Virus record (IMG/VR): IMGVR_UViG_3300030104_006433
Coordinates: 78,986-142,985 of that record
Origin: a virus
Length of the DNA: 64,000 nucleotides
Reading direction: 5' to 3' (one strand)
Part shown: piece by piece, positions 25,461 to 35,488 of the stretch
How the letters are laid out: the number at the start of each line of letters is the position of its first letter
How positions within the stretch are numbered: the first letter of the stretch is position 1
The notes under the pieces: generated by a model
The model's database searches: none
Told to the model about the DNA's origin: nothing
What the model saw: the letters and a program-made list of their open reading frames with translations, nothing else
Program-made: the position numbers and the translations under genes

Positions 25461-27896
25461 ATGTTATCAAAGGACGATTTTAAAGAATTAAATAGACTTG
25501 GAGAAGAATTTAAATCCAATTTAAATGATATCACATCCCAACTCCAACAAAGTGCTAGAGCTGGAGGAGATATGTCGGGATCTATTAAAGAGGCAGCTTC
25601 AAATCTTTCAAGCTATAGAAGTTTAGCAAATGACTTATCACAGTCTAGTAAATCAACCCTTAAATCCAAAAAAGAATTAGCTAAAATTGATAAAAGAGTT
25701 TATGACATTACTCAAAGGCAGTATCGAATTCAATCTAAAATAAAAGAATTAGATGATAAGAAAAAACAAGCTGGTGAGAAAGAACAAAAACAGATTGAAA
25801 AATCAATTACTTTATTACAAGATGCAGGCTATGAACTTAATGAAATTAAAAAAGGATATGAAAAGATAGCATCTGAATCTAAAAAAATATCTGAATCTAA
25901 CCCTTTTAAAGGATTATCTGACTTAGTATCAGATGTACCTATATTAAATAAATTATTTAAAGATATGGTCTCAGCTTCTGATAAGTTTCGTGAGACTATG
26001 GTAGATACAAATAATAAAGTTTTACCATCTTTAGCAGCGGGAATGAAGGAATACTTAAAGTTAGCTTCTAAAGCAGCTCGAGTCTTTCTAGTAAGATCAG
26101 CTATAAAATCTATTAAAATGTTAGATGACTCTTCAGTTAATCTAGCCAACCAAATGAATATCGGTAAGATGGAAGCTGCTGATATGAAAGAAATGTTTAC
26201 AGCTGCTGCTCAAGCTAATGATGAATTATTACAATCATCATATGATTTAATAAAAGCACAAGCAACATTAGGTACTATGTTTGGTACAACAGCTAAACTT
26301 AATGATGATACATTACGTACATTTAATATATTAACTGAAAGAATGGGAATAGCAGCTGAAGCAGCTGGATCTTTAGTTAATTTCTCAGCGGCTACAGGCC
26401 AAAACTTCATGGATTTTACAACAGAAATTCAAGGTACTGTTGTAGCAGAGACAGCACTTTCAGGTATTATGATTGATCAAAGAGCAGTTATTAATGATAT
26501 TGCTAATTTAAGTAGTGCTACTAAAATGTCAATGCAAGCTCAGGGTCAAAGTTTAGGTAAAGCAGCTTTTGAAGCTAGAAAATTAGGTCTTAATCTAGCT
26601 GATATGGAAAAAATTGGAAATTCTTTATTGGATTTTGAACAATCTATAGCAAATGAGCTTGAAGCAGAACTTATAACAGGAAAAGAATTAAATCTTGAAA
26701 GAGCTAGATCAGCATATCTAAATAATGATATGGTTACTTTTACAGCTGAAATAGCTAAAAATGTAGGAACAGCTGCTGATTTTGCTAACATGAATAAAAT
26801 AGCACAAGATTCTATAGCAGCCTCCTTTGGAATGCAAAGAGATGAGTTTGCTGATATGTTAATTAATCAAGAAGCTTTAAAAAAGTTCTCCAAAGAAGGA
26901 CTTGAAACTGAGTCTGAAGTAGTTGAAGAAATGAGAAGAAGATTATTAGCTGGAGAATCTTATGACAAATTAGTAAAAAAATTCGGAAAAAGTGAAATGC
27001 TAAATAGAGCTAAAAACCTATCTATGCAGGATAAAATGAACAAAATGATCGAGAAAATGTATGATGTTCTTGATAAATATGTTAAACCTGTTTTCAAAGT
27101 AATAGATGGTTTACTTGAAAAAATGGGTGGTTCAGCTGGTATCTTAATGGGTGGTTTAGCTGCTTTAGCAATAGGAGGTCCTATTATTAGAGGAGTAATG
27201 ATGATGGCTCGTTTATTTAGAGGTATGAGAGGACCAATGATGGGGGCACCAGGAATGGGAATGCCTTTTTACGGTCCGGCTGGAGGACCTGGTGGTGGTG
27301 GTATGGGTGGACCTATGTTTATGGGTGGCCCTACAGGTGGTTCTAATGCTTTACCAAAAGGTGTAAAAGCAGGTACAGACAAATTAGGTAGAAAATTTCA
27401 TTATGATGCTAAAACAGGAAGAAGAGTTAGTGTGGGTAATATGGCTAGTAAAGCTAGTACTTTAAGTAAAGTAGGTAAATTTGGTAAATTTGCTGGAAGA
27501 GCAAGTCTACCTGCTATGATTTTAGGTTTAGGTTTAGATTATGGATCAGATAAATTGAAAGAATCAGGTTATGAAGAGGCTGGTAAAGCAACTAGTGTGT
27601 TAGGAGGAGCATTAGGTGGAGCGGGTACAGGAGCTATGTTAGGTTCATTTCTTGGTCCAATTGGAACAGCTGTAGGAGGAGTAGTAGGAGGTTTAATAGG
27701 TGGTGGAATGGCCGCTTTTTCAGAATATGGAGAAGATACAGAAAAAGCCACAGAACAAGGATCAGAAGGTGTTCAACAAGCAATTGATAATCAAACAAGA
27801 CAATTAACAGCAGTATTACGTACAACAAGAAATGTTAATTTCAACCAAAACGCATTTATAAGAGAACAAAGTATAAATTATAGTGGAATGAACTAA
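25461..27896 (+). CDS. Tape measure protein
   Basis: 811 residues: an N-terminal coiled coil (about 1-150), a long alpha-helical middle rich in Ala/Gln/Met (about 190-550), and a C-terminal part with hydrophobic, Gly-rich segments (ILMGGLAALAIGGPIIRGVM, MGGPMFMGG, and LGGALGGAGTGAMLGSFLG). This matches phage tape measures, which set tail length and may enter the host membrane. Its place after the chaperone and before baseplate genes agrees. In T4 this role belongs to gp29; direct sequence similarity to gp29 cannot be judged here. Confidence 0.75.
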   Translation: MLSKDDFKELNRLGEEFKSNLNDITSQLQQSARAGGDMSGSIKEAASNLSSYRSLANDLSQSSKSTLKSKKELAKIDKRVYDITQRQYRIQSKIKELDDKKKQAGEKEQKQIEKSITLLQDAGYELNEIKKGYEKIASESKKISESNPFKGLSDLVSDVPILNKLFKDMVSASDKFRETMVDTNNKVLPSLAAGMKEYLKLASKAARVFLVRSAIKSIKMLDDSSVNLANQMNIGKMEAADMKEMFTAAAQANDELLQSSYDLIKAQATLGTMFGTTAKLNDDTLRTFNILTERMGIAAEAAGSLVNFSAATGQNFMDFTTEIQGTVVAETALSGIMIDQRAVINDIANLSSATKMSMQAQGQSLGKAAFEARKLGLNLADMEKIGNSLLDFEQSIANELEAELITGKELNLERARSAYLNNDMVTFTAEIAKNVGTAADFANMNKIAQDSIAASFGMQRDEFADMLINQEALKKFSKEGLETESEVVEEMRRRLLAGESYDKLVKKFGKSEMLNRAKNLSMQDKMNKMIEKMYDVLDKYVKPVFKVIDGLLEKMGGSAGILMGGLAALAIGGPIIRGVMMMARLFRGMRGPMMGAPGMGMPFYGPAGGPGGGGMGGPMFMGGPTGGSNALPKGVKAGTDKLGRKFHYDAKTGRRVSVGNMASKASTLSKVGKFGKFAGRASLPAMILGLGLDYGSDKLKESGYEEAGKATSVLGGALGGAGTGAMLGSFLGPIGTAVGGVVGGLIGGGMAAFSEYGEDTEKATEQGSEGVQQAIDNQTRQLTAVLRTTRNVNFNQNAFIREQSINYSGMN

Positions 27897-27905
27897 TATT
27901 TATAA
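27896..27905 (+). promoter_or_regulatory. Late-type promoter motif
   Basis: ATATTTATAA, overlapping the last base of the tape-measure stop codon, 33 nt before the ATG at 27929; opens the baseplate operon. Confidence 0.6.
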
Positions 27906-27928
27906 TAAACAAATTAAAAACAAACATT

Positions 27929-28249
27929 ATGTCAGGATTAAAAGATAAATTAATAAATGGAGCGGGATCACCACTATCAAAAGGTAATGGTACAACTCCT
28001 GCAACACCAATAGGTGCTACTCCATCTTCAAAACTTCAATATGAATATTCAATTAATGGTGTACCAAATATACCAATGAATGGATATTTTACACACTATC
28101 AAAATAAACCACTACCATCAGAAATGGATTTAGATGGAGTTAACCCAGTATCACCTTTAGCACCAGCTAATAAACCACAATTTGGGGCAGGATTTGCTAA
28201 TGGTACTTATAAACTTAGTTGCCCAACAGAGGGAGTAGGAAATATATAA
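27929..28249 (+). CDS. Putative baseplate/tail structural protein, 106 aa
   Basis: Unrecognised Pro/Gly/Asn-rich protein: MSGLKDKLINGAGSPLSKGN, then EYSINGVPNIPMNGYFTHYQ and a Pro-rich C-terminus. Little regular secondary structure is expected, so it may be an extended linker wrapped on other baseplate proteins. It starts the operon that continues through the giant hub. Function unknown. Confidence 0.6.
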   Translation: MSGLKDKLINGAGSPLSKGNGTTPATPIGATPSSKLQYEYSINGVPNIPMNGYFTHYQNKPLPSEMDLDGVNPVSPLAPANKPQFGAGFANGTYKLSCPTEGVGNI

Positions 28250-28256
28250 TAATTAA

Positions 28257-30197
28257 ATGCCATTAGTTAACCTTCAAACTAATTTAAAAGATTTAAAGTT
28301 TGGGAAAGATAGACCTGGACTTAGGGATAGCGAACAACCTTATATAGTAGCTCCTATACCAGGCCCTAATGAACAAATAGAACCAACCTACCCTGATTTT
28401 TTATTAAGAGGAGGTACAACCGGTGTAACTGGAGAAACTGCTGAAGATTTAGTTAGATTATCTAAATTTTTAAATGATAGAACATCACCTTTAGGAGCTC
28501 AATTTGTTCTTAAACAAGAAATGCTATCTAGAATAGGAGTCAGAACCCAGGCTAGTGGTTTTCTTTTAAATGAAGGTGTTTATAATCCCCTTAACACTTT
28601 AGCACAAGCAGGAATTAGTATAGAAGGAGGACATATTCCTAAACAAGGTTTAATAACTTTTAGAGGGCCAAATAAGTATTTAAATACTTTACAAGATCAA
28701 ATTAATGAGAATAAAGAAATTGCACCAAAAGGAATTACAATAACTTCTTCAACTCTAGGAGATATAGGTTCTTTTGGTAATGGAGTATCATCTGATTTGT
28801 CTTTTATAAAAGATCCTCCCCCACCCCCTCCATTACCATCACAACCTATTTTTAATAATAGATTGATCCAATTAAATGAGGTAAAAAGAAAAGGTGAACC
28901 TTGGAATATAAAATATAAAAGAAATAATCAAGTTTCAAAATTACCTACTGAATTATTATCATATGGAGGTGGCCCTGATTCTATATTAGGTATAGGTGGT
29001 ACACAAATAAAAATAGCTAATGGTAGATTAGGAGCCCCATTAACAACAGGATTAGCAAATCTTAAATTATATGGAGGTAATATAGGTTTTAGTGGAGGTA
29101 AACAAGTACCACCAAAATATAAAGATTTTGTTGAATGGAAAAATCCAGTCATACAAGATTTTAGAAGAGAAAAATTAAAAGATGCTGATAAGGTATCTAT
29201 CATAATGGGGGTAGCACCTTCTTATGATCCTGCTAATAATCAAACTATAGATAATAGTACAGGAACATCAAGAATAAATTATACAAATCCAGGCCAAAGA
29301 GGAAATGTTATAGATTATACTCAAGGAAAGTTAAGTGAAACAGGGGAAAAATTAGGCCCTGTTGATAGAATAAATGCATTACCAATATATAGAAGTGGTT
29401 ATGTTATAGCTGATCCTGTTAAAAATGATTTAATAAAATTCAGAATAGGGGCTATAGATAATGATAATCCTAATGTTAGAGAATTTATTCATTTTAGAGC
29501 TTATATTGATTCATTTTCAGATAATTATAATGCTAATTGGATGAATCAAAAATATATGGGAAGAGGTGAAATATTTCACAAATATGATAGTTTTACAAGA
29601 GATATAAACATGGGATTCACAGTAGCTGCTCAATCAAGAGAAGAAATGATGATAATGTATAAAAAACTTAATTTTTTAGTTTCTAATCTAGCTCCAGACT
29701 ATACAAAATCAGGTTATATGGCAGGCCCATTAGTTCAATTAACTCTTGGAGGATGGTGTTATGAATTACCTGGTTTTATTAAAAGTATGACTTTAGATGT
29801 TCCAGAAGAATCACCTTGGGAAATAGGTATACCAAATTTAAATGAAGAAGATGAGCATGGTGGTATAAAATTTAGAGATTCTGAAGTTAAAGAAATGCCT
29901 ATGATATGCAAAGTATCAGGATTTGTATTTACTCCAATACATAGATTTAACCCATCTAAACAGAAAAATTTATTCGGGGATAAAGGAGCATTTGGAATTG
30001 ATTTTAAAGATAAAGAGGGTGTTAGAGATGGTAAATATACTAAATGGAAAGATCAGGAAATAAGAACAGTTACAGAATATGGTAAACAAAGATTTATTCA
30101 ATTAGATGATGGTGGTAAAAATAATGCTTATGATAACCAAAAAGCTGATCCTATTGAAATTATAAATGATGATAGAAAATTAAATATAGATACATAA
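28257..30197 (+). CDS. Baseplate tail-tube initiator-like protein (gp48/gp54 type)
   Basis: 646 residues. The C-terminal 250 residues (FIHFRAYIDSFSDNYNANWM, YMGRGEIFHKYDSFTRDINM, AQSREEMMIMYKKLNFLVSN, GPLVQLTLGGWCYELPGFIK) have the tube-fold layout shared by gp48/gp54-type proteins that seed tube growth on the baseplate. Residues about 1-330 are Pro/Gly/Asn-rich with a PPPPPP run near 184. It is co-transcribed with LysM and hub genes. Role inferred from fold pattern and position. Confidence 0.55.
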   Translation: MPLVNLQTNLKDLKFGKDRPGLRDSEQPYIVAPIPGPNEQIEPTYPDFLLRGGTTGVTGETAEDLVRLSKFLNDRTSPLGAQFVLKQEMLSRIGVRTQASGFLLNEGVYNPLNTLAQAGISIEGGHIPKQGLITFRGPNKYLNTLQDQINENKEIAPKGITITSSTLGDIGSFGNGVSSDLSFIKDPPPPPPLPSQPIFNNRLIQLNEVKRKGEPWNIKYKRNNQVSKLPTELLSYGGGPDSILGIGGTQIKIANGRLGAPLTTGLANLKLYGGNIGFSGGKQVPPKYKDFVEWKNPVIQDFRREKLKDADKVSIIMGVAPSYDPANNQTIDNSTGTSRINYTNPGQRGNVIDYTQGKLSETGEKLGPVDRINALPIYRSGYVIADPVKNDLIKFRIGAIDNDNPNVREFIHFRAYIDSFSDNYNANWMNQKYMGRGEIFHKYDSFTRDINMGFTVAAQSREEMMIMYKKLNFLVSNLAPDYTKSGYMAGPLVQLTLGGWCYELPGFIKSMTLDVPEESPWEIGIPNLNEEDEHGGIKFRDSEVKEMPMICKVSGFVFTPIHRFNPSKQKNLFGDKGAFGIDFKDKEGVRDGKYTKWKDQEIRTVTEYGKQRFIQLDDGGKNNAYDNQKADPIEIINDDRKLNIDT

Positions 30198-30201
30198 AAT
30201 A

Positions 30202-30501
30202 ATGAGCCGTTATAGTAATACAGAAATATTAAAATCACCAAATGACAAAAGGATGTATGCCACAGTACGTTATCCTGAAATTCCAAGGTCATCAAATGAT
30301 ACTTATATTTTCACAACAGTAGGTGATAGATTTGATACTTTAGCTCAACAATTTTACAATGATTCTTCATTATGGTGGATTATATCAATAGCAAATGAAA
30401 CTTTATTACAAAACTCATTAACCCCGGCTATAGGATCACAGATAAGAATACCTTCAAATCCAGTACCTATAATAGCTGAATTTAAAGAAATAAATGAATA
30501 G
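30202..30501 (+). CDS. 53: LysM-domain baseplate wedge protein (gp53-like)
   Basis: 99 residues. VGDRFDTLAQQFYNDSSLWW, IISIANETLL and IGSQIRIPSNP form a LysM domain (about residues 32-90), and small LysM proteins of this sort are the baseplate wedge gp53 of T4-like phages. It starts 4 nt after the tube-initiator gene and ends 2 nt before the hub gene. In phages with contractile tails LysM proteins link hub to wedge rather than acting as lysins. Confidence 0.7.
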   Translation: MSRYSNTEILKSPNDKRMYATVRYPEIPRSSNDTYIFTTVGDRFDTLAQQFYNDSSLWWIISIANETLLQNSLTPAIGSQIRIPSNPVPIIAEFKEINE

Positions 30502-30503
30502 TT

Positions 30504-33500
30504 ATGGCAAACCTTTTAGGAGATGGGTTTTCTAATTATGTTAGAAAACAAATAATAAAAAGACAAGAGGTTCATGGTAAGCAAAATAGATCCCAAAAAG
30601 AATTAGCTTACTTAAACTCTCGTACAGCTTGGATAAAACTAGTATCTGGGGTGTCTATAGATAATTCTAGACTTAAAATGTTAGGATTACAAGGGGTGTT
30701 TTCTGAAGGTCTTTCTTTAGCAAAAGAATTTGTTTTATTTAATGGAACATCAAAGGTTAAAACCAAGAGTAATGGATCTAATGGCAAAATAACACAAAGA
30801 GAAGGAATTTTTAAAGGCCCCTTATCTAATAGAAATAGTTTCAAAAATAATTTTGCTTATGGATTAGGGGGTGTTGAATTTGGCCCCTCCCCTATGCCAG
30901 GTATAGTAGATATGCAAATCAATCATGCAGGTACTAGAGGATCATTAAGAAAAGCTCAAATTACAATAAAAGCTTATAACCGACAACAATTAGATTTAAT
31001 AGATGTATTATATTTAAGGTTAGGATATACTTTAATGATAGAATTTGGTCATAGTGAATATATTAATAATAAAGGAAAAGTAGTAAATTTAGAATCAACC
31101 TTATTAGAAGAAAAATTTTTCAACCAAACTATAGCTAAAAAATCATATCTTGAACTTTTACCATTAATTGAGAAAAAAAGATTTGAAACTTGTGGAAATT
31201 ACGATGCTTTATTTGGTAGAATAACAAACTTTCATTGGAGTTTTGAAAACGATGGGACATATAACATCAGAATTGACTTATATAGTTTAGGAGATTTAGC
31301 AGAATCTTTAACAATATCCCATCCAGGTTCAAGAAGTTCAAGTGATTTAAGTAATGCAGGAACATCAGACCCAACATATACTCGTAATGTTGTTAGTGAG
31401 TATTTAGAAGATATTAAAAATTTCCACAAATATAGATTTACACCAGGAGCAGAGGCTGATGTCTTACCTCCTGAAACAAAAGAAGAACAAAACCCAGAAA
31501 CAGCCCCAGATGCTCCAACACCATCAACTGAATATACTGAAACAACATTAGAAGGATTATTAGCATTACCCGCTTTAAATAAAACATTAAAGAAAAAGGG
31601 ATATAAAACTATAGCAATCCCTCATGATTATTTAACTACTAACACAACTTACAATGAGCCTTATTTACATGATAAGGATGACCTTTCAGGCTCCGGATTA
31701 ATTTTCCCTCCTCAAGAATATGTTCAATATGAAGGATCATGGTTTTTAAAAAAGAACATGATAGAATATTTTGAACAAGTTAAAATATCATACACACCAC
31801 CCAAAGATCCAAATTCTGACAATGTATTTGATAAATTTGGTAGATGGAAAGCAACAAAACTTACAAAATTTGAAAATCAATATAAATTAAATAGAGAATT
31901 ACAAATATTAATAGCTGACGTGAATCAGCCAAATTCAACATTTTTAAATCCTTTTGAAGATGATAAGAATAATTGGAACACACATTTAGGTGGTAAAAAA
32001 AATTCTTTAATATTGGCATATGAAAATTTTGTAGTAACTGGGAAAGATGAGAATGGCGAGGAAGCATTTAAATTAGCAGTACTAGAATCACAAGTAAATT
32101 CAATTATTATAGACGATCAAGGGTTAGGACAGCATGCTGGAGTAAATGTTTTAATTGGAGCTGACACTAGATATGATATACAAGCAGCTCAAGAAGCTGG
32201 AACCCTTAATACTTTTGAAGATTTACAAGAAATAGAAGATGAAAATAACATTCAATTTACAGCGGGTTCTGAAGCCCAATCTATGGCAGCTGGAATTGCA
32301 GACTATAACTTAGCACTTGATGTTAAAAATGCACAACAAGCCTTAGAAGATGCAATCGGAAAACCTGATATTCATTTTCAAATTGGTTTAGATACAGATA
32401 TTGATTCAGTATATCAACCTTTTGGTAAATGTCTTAATTTATGGGAATCATGGCAAGGAATACAACCTAGCGGGGATTATTTATACCCACAAGGAAAATT
32501 ATCTTGTGAAATAGCTAAATTAGATTATATTGATAATAACGCTGAACACCCAGATGATTATGGATTTTTTATAAGATTTGGATGTTTGTTAGATTTTATT
32601 AGAGAAAAAGTTTTGTATAAAATTGGGGATACACCTAATGAAAAAGATAAAAATGATATTCCTAATACTCCTATACTGGATATAGATACTGACATGTTAT
32701 CTAATGTTATGTACACATTACCAAATCATATCTCATTAAATCAGAAAGTATGTATTGTTAATAATCAATTTAAATTTAAAAAACTATTTGTTCAAACTTT
32801 TGATGGGATGAATAGATTTCAAAGTACAGACCCATATTATGGGATGGTAATGAATATATATTTAAATTTTGCTTTAGTTCAAGAAGTAATGGATAGTTGT
32901 ACAACTGCTGATGATTCTAAAAAAGTTTATTTATATGAAGCTTTAAGTGGTATTTGTAATGCAGTTAATGAAGCTATGGGTGGTATAAATAATTTAGAAC
33001 CTGTAATAGATGAAAAAACAAATTGTTTAAAAATTATAGATTCATCAAGATTACCTAATATCAAAGAAATAACTGACTTTTTACATAAGACAGATCCTAA
33101 AAAATATAATTATCCAAAAGATTTAAAAAGCTTTAATTATAATAAATTTACTTTAGCTGATGGATCTATAAAATATGATCTTAATTTATATGGTTATAAT
33201 CCTAAAGATGATTCATCAAATTTTATACATAATATAGATTTATCAACTAGTGTTACTAAAAATATGTCAACAATGTTGGCAATAGGAGCAGCGGCTCAAG
33301 GTGGGTATGTTGTTGGTGAAGAATCTACAATGTTTTCAAAATGGAATGAAGGAATAACAGATAGATTTATGTCACCTGTTTTAAATGCTGATGGAACTGA
33401 GGCTAATTCTTCAAGTTCCTTTGCTAAACAGTGGGATAATGTTAGAATAGATTATGGTAATTTTATAATTGATAATTTTTATAGTGTAGGTAAAGACAAT

Positions 33501-34787
33501 TACTATCCATATTGGGGTGAGACTTTACCACCACCAACTCAAGATGGAGCTGTAGGATATACCTTTAATGTTCCTGGTAATTTAAATGATGAACAAATCT
33601 TAAAAAATTTATCAATAGGAACTGAATTTTACAAAATGCTAATGGCATCAGCTTCAATAGCTAATGATCATTCTTTATCAGCACAACCTGGTTTTTTACC
33701 TATTAATTTACAAGTAGACATGGATGGATTATCTGGTATAAAAATTTATGAAAAAGCTAATATAGATATCTCATTTTTACCAACAAATTATCCTCAAACT
33801 TTAGATTTTTTATCAACAGGTTTAAAACATTTTGTAAAAGATAACAAATGGCAAACTACTTTAACAACACAAGCCACAACAATAGGTACATTTAAACGTA
33901 ATGCTCCACTACCATCAATATTTTCAATAGATGCCGCTTTAGAAGAATTAGAATTAACAGATTTAACAAGCCAAAATCTAGGTTATGATGATGAATCAGG
34001 GTGGGATATATATGTGGGATGTTCTCCATATAATCCACAAAAGTACAATTTTGTCTTACAAAATCAATTTAATACGTACGCAGATACTAGTAAAAATCCA
34101 AACTATTATAAAGCTTTAAAATTATTAAGTCATATATGGTCTACTTTAGAGGGTAATGAAGACTCTTCTGGTTATTGTTCTAGATTTGTTAAGAGTTTAG
34201 CAACAAAATTTTGGACAGAATGGAATCAATATGATACTTCACCATATAAAGCTAATGGAGGACCAACATGGCAAGCTACACCAGGAACATTTACCCCAGA
34301 GGAATTTCCAGGAGCCATATATGGAACACAAGATGCTAAATCAAAATTAACATCTCAAAATTTATCCAATTTATATGGTTATAAAATATATCCAATAGGA
34401 ACAGGAATAGCCCCAGGTGATAATTATGCTAGTGCTTTAAGAAAATATATAAAGGCTATTGACTTCTTTCCAGGAGATATAATAATATATTGGGATTCAT
34501 CAGGATTAGATGGTGGTGATAGAGGTTATCAAAAATATGGACATATTCAAATGTATTTAGGAGGAGTAAAACCTTTTATATCAGATTTTGCCCATTCAGA
34601 GTTTGTATATGGTGGTTGGTCTAAAAAATATAAAAGATGGTCAATTAATACAAATAATTGTTTTAATATGGTTTACTTAAGATCAAAACTTAACCCAATT
34701 ACTATGTTTGGAAAACCAGATCCAGTTATGGTTAATATAGGTGAACGAGCTGAAGCCAACCCATTTTCCCCTATAAACAAATTATAA
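30504..34787 (+). CDS. Giant baseplate hub protein with C-terminal NlpC/P60- or CHAP-like domain
   Basis: 1427 residues. The N-terminal region (GIVDMQINHAGTRGSLRKAQ, LIDVLYLRLGYTLMIEFGHS) looks like the domain of tail hub proteins. The middle is unrecognised. The last 230 residues carry SGYCSRFVKSLATKFW (Cys1225), FPGDIIIYW and YGHIQMYLG (His1347), then SDFAHSEFVYGGW: the Cys-His arrangement of NlpC/P60 or CHAP cell-wall hydrolases. It would cut peptidoglycan on entry, as the gp5 lysozyme does in T4. The catalytic third residue is not certain. Confidence 0.65.
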   Translation: MANLLGDGFSNYVRKQIIKRQEVHGKQNRSQKELAYLNSRTAWIKLVSGVSIDNSRLKMLGLQGVFSEGLSLAKEFVLFNGTSKVKTKSNGSNGKITQREGIFKGPLSNRNSFKNNFAYGLGGVEFGPSPMPGIVDMQINHAGTRGSLRKAQITIKAYNRQQLDLIDVLYLRLGYTLMIEFGHSEYINNKGKVVNLESTLLEEKFFNQTIAKKSYLELLPLIEKKRFETCGNYDALFGRITNFHWSFENDGTYNIRIDLYSLGDLAESLTISHPGSRSSSDLSNAGTSDPTYTRNVVSEYLEDIKNFHKYRFTPGAEADVLPPETKEEQNPETAPDAPTPSTEYTETTLEGLLALPALNKTLKKKGYKTIAIPHDYLTTNTTYNEPYLHDKDDLSGSGLIFPPQEYVQYEGSWFLKKNMIEYFEQVKISYTPPKDPNSDNVFDKFGRWKATKLTKFENQYKLNRELQILIADVNQPNSTFLNPFEDDKNNWNTHLGGKKNSLILAYENFVVTGKDENGEEAFKLAVLESQVNSIIIDDQGLGQHAGVNVLIGADTRYDIQAAQEAGTLNTFEDLQEIEDENNIQFTAGSEAQSMAAGIADYNLALDVKNAQQALEDAIGKPDIHFQIGLDTDIDSVYQPFGKCLNLWESWQGIQPSGDYLYPQGKLSCEIAKLDYIDNNAEHPDDYGFFIRFGCLLDFIREKVLYKIGDTPNEKDKNDIPNTPILDIDTDMLSNVMYTLPNHISLNQKVCIVNNQFKFKKLFVQTFDGMNRFQSTDPYYGMVMNIYLNFALVQEVMDSCTTADDSKKVYLYEALSGICNAVNEAMGGINNLEPVIDEKTNCLKIIDSSRLPNIKEITDFLHKTDPKKYNYPKDLKSFNYNKFTLADGSIKYDLNLYGYNPKDDSSNFIHNIDLSTSVTKNMSTMLAIGAAAQGGYVVGEESTMFSKWNEGITDRFMSPVLNADGTEANSSSSFAKQWDNVRIDYGNFIIDNFYSVGKDNYYPYWGETLPPPTQDGAVGYTFNVPGNLNDEQILKNLSIGTEFYKMLMASASIANDHSLSAQPGFLPINLQVDMDGLSGIKIYEKANIDISFLPTNYPQTLDFLSTGLKHFVKDNKWQTTLTTQATTIGTFKRNAPLPSIFSIDAALEELELTDLTSQNLGYDDESGWDIYVGCSPYNPQKYNFVLQNQFNTYADTSKNPNYYKALKLLSHIWSTLEGNEDSSGYCSRFVKSLATKFWTEWNQYDTSPYKANGGPTWQATPGTFTPEEFPGAIYGTQDAKSKLTSQNLSNLYGYKIYPIGTGIAPGDNYASALRKYIKAIDFFPGDIIIYWDSSGLDGGDRGYQKYGHIQMYLGGVKPFISDFAHSEFVYGGWSKKYKRWSINTNNCFNMVYLRSKLNPITMFGKPDPVMVNIGERAEANPFSPINKL

Positions 34788-34790
34788 AAT

Positions 34791-35450
34791 ATGGCTGAAT
34801 ATTATCCCAAATCACAAATAAAAAAAGACCAATATACTGAGGGCTCAGAGTATCGAATTAAAGCTACACAAGTCCCATATAAAGGATATTATTATTGTAT
34901 ATCAAATGGAAATAAATATACAGGCAGATTCCCAGGAGATGGTCCTAATCAGGTATTAGAACCTACTTTTAATACTGATCCTGCAAATCCTACACAGGCT
35001 TCAACACAGACACCCCTTCAAGAAATACTAATAACTGACCAAGAAAAATACCCATATGATTTTACTGATTTTGATTCTGGGACTTATAATAGAATAAAAA
35101 ATGTAAAACCTATATCAAGATTTATACCATCACCCAATATAACCTTCCCAACAGATAAGGATATGAAAAAGGGATCTTTTGTTAGATATTTTTGTAAAAA
35201 AAATAATGAATTAATATTTTTTGAAATTGATAAATCTACATATAATAAATTAATTGAGAAAAAGAAGGATATAGTATGGGAATTATACACAGCAACAAAA
35301 ATAACATGGAATTTAACTTCCGCAAGTAGGGCATCTTTATTTATTGTCAATAGAAATAGAGTTATTTCAAAAGAAAGAGAATTACAGTGGTTTGGCTTTT
35401 CTTCTTGGTTTAATGATAAATTTGTTCGATATTCTAGATATAGTATTTAA
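34791..35450 (+). CDS. Putative baseplate protein, 219 aa
   Basis: Begins MAEYYPKSQIKKDQYTEGSE, with YKGYYYCISNGNKYTGRFPG near residue 30. Beta-rich first half and a charged second half with aromatic residues at the end (WFGFSSWFNDKFVRYSRYSI). It is the last gene of the structural block, 3 nt after the hub gene, and is thus probably on the same mRNA. No known domain; a baseplate or tail-tip role is inferred from position. Confidence 0.6.
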   Translation: MAEYYPKSQIKKDQYTEGSEYRIKATQVPYKGYYYCISNGNKYTGRFPGDGPNQVLEPTFNTDPANPTQASTQTPLQEILITDQEKYPYDFTDFDSGTYNRIKNVKPISRFIPSPNITFPTDKDMKKGSFVRYFCKKNNELIFFEIDKSTYNKLIEKKKDIVWELYTATKITWNLTSASRASLFIVNRNRVISKERELQWFGFSSWFNDKFVRYSRYSI

Positions 35451-35452
35451 AA

Positions 35453-35482
35453 TTTGGCTATCCAAAATAAAATTGTTATATT
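35453..35482 (+). promoter_or_regulatory. Early-type promoter
   Basis: TTTGGCT at 35453-35459 and TTATATT at 35476-35482, box starts 23 nt apart. The ATG at 35489 is only 6 nt beyond the second box. Confidence 0.68.
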
Positions 35483-35488
35483 CAATTA

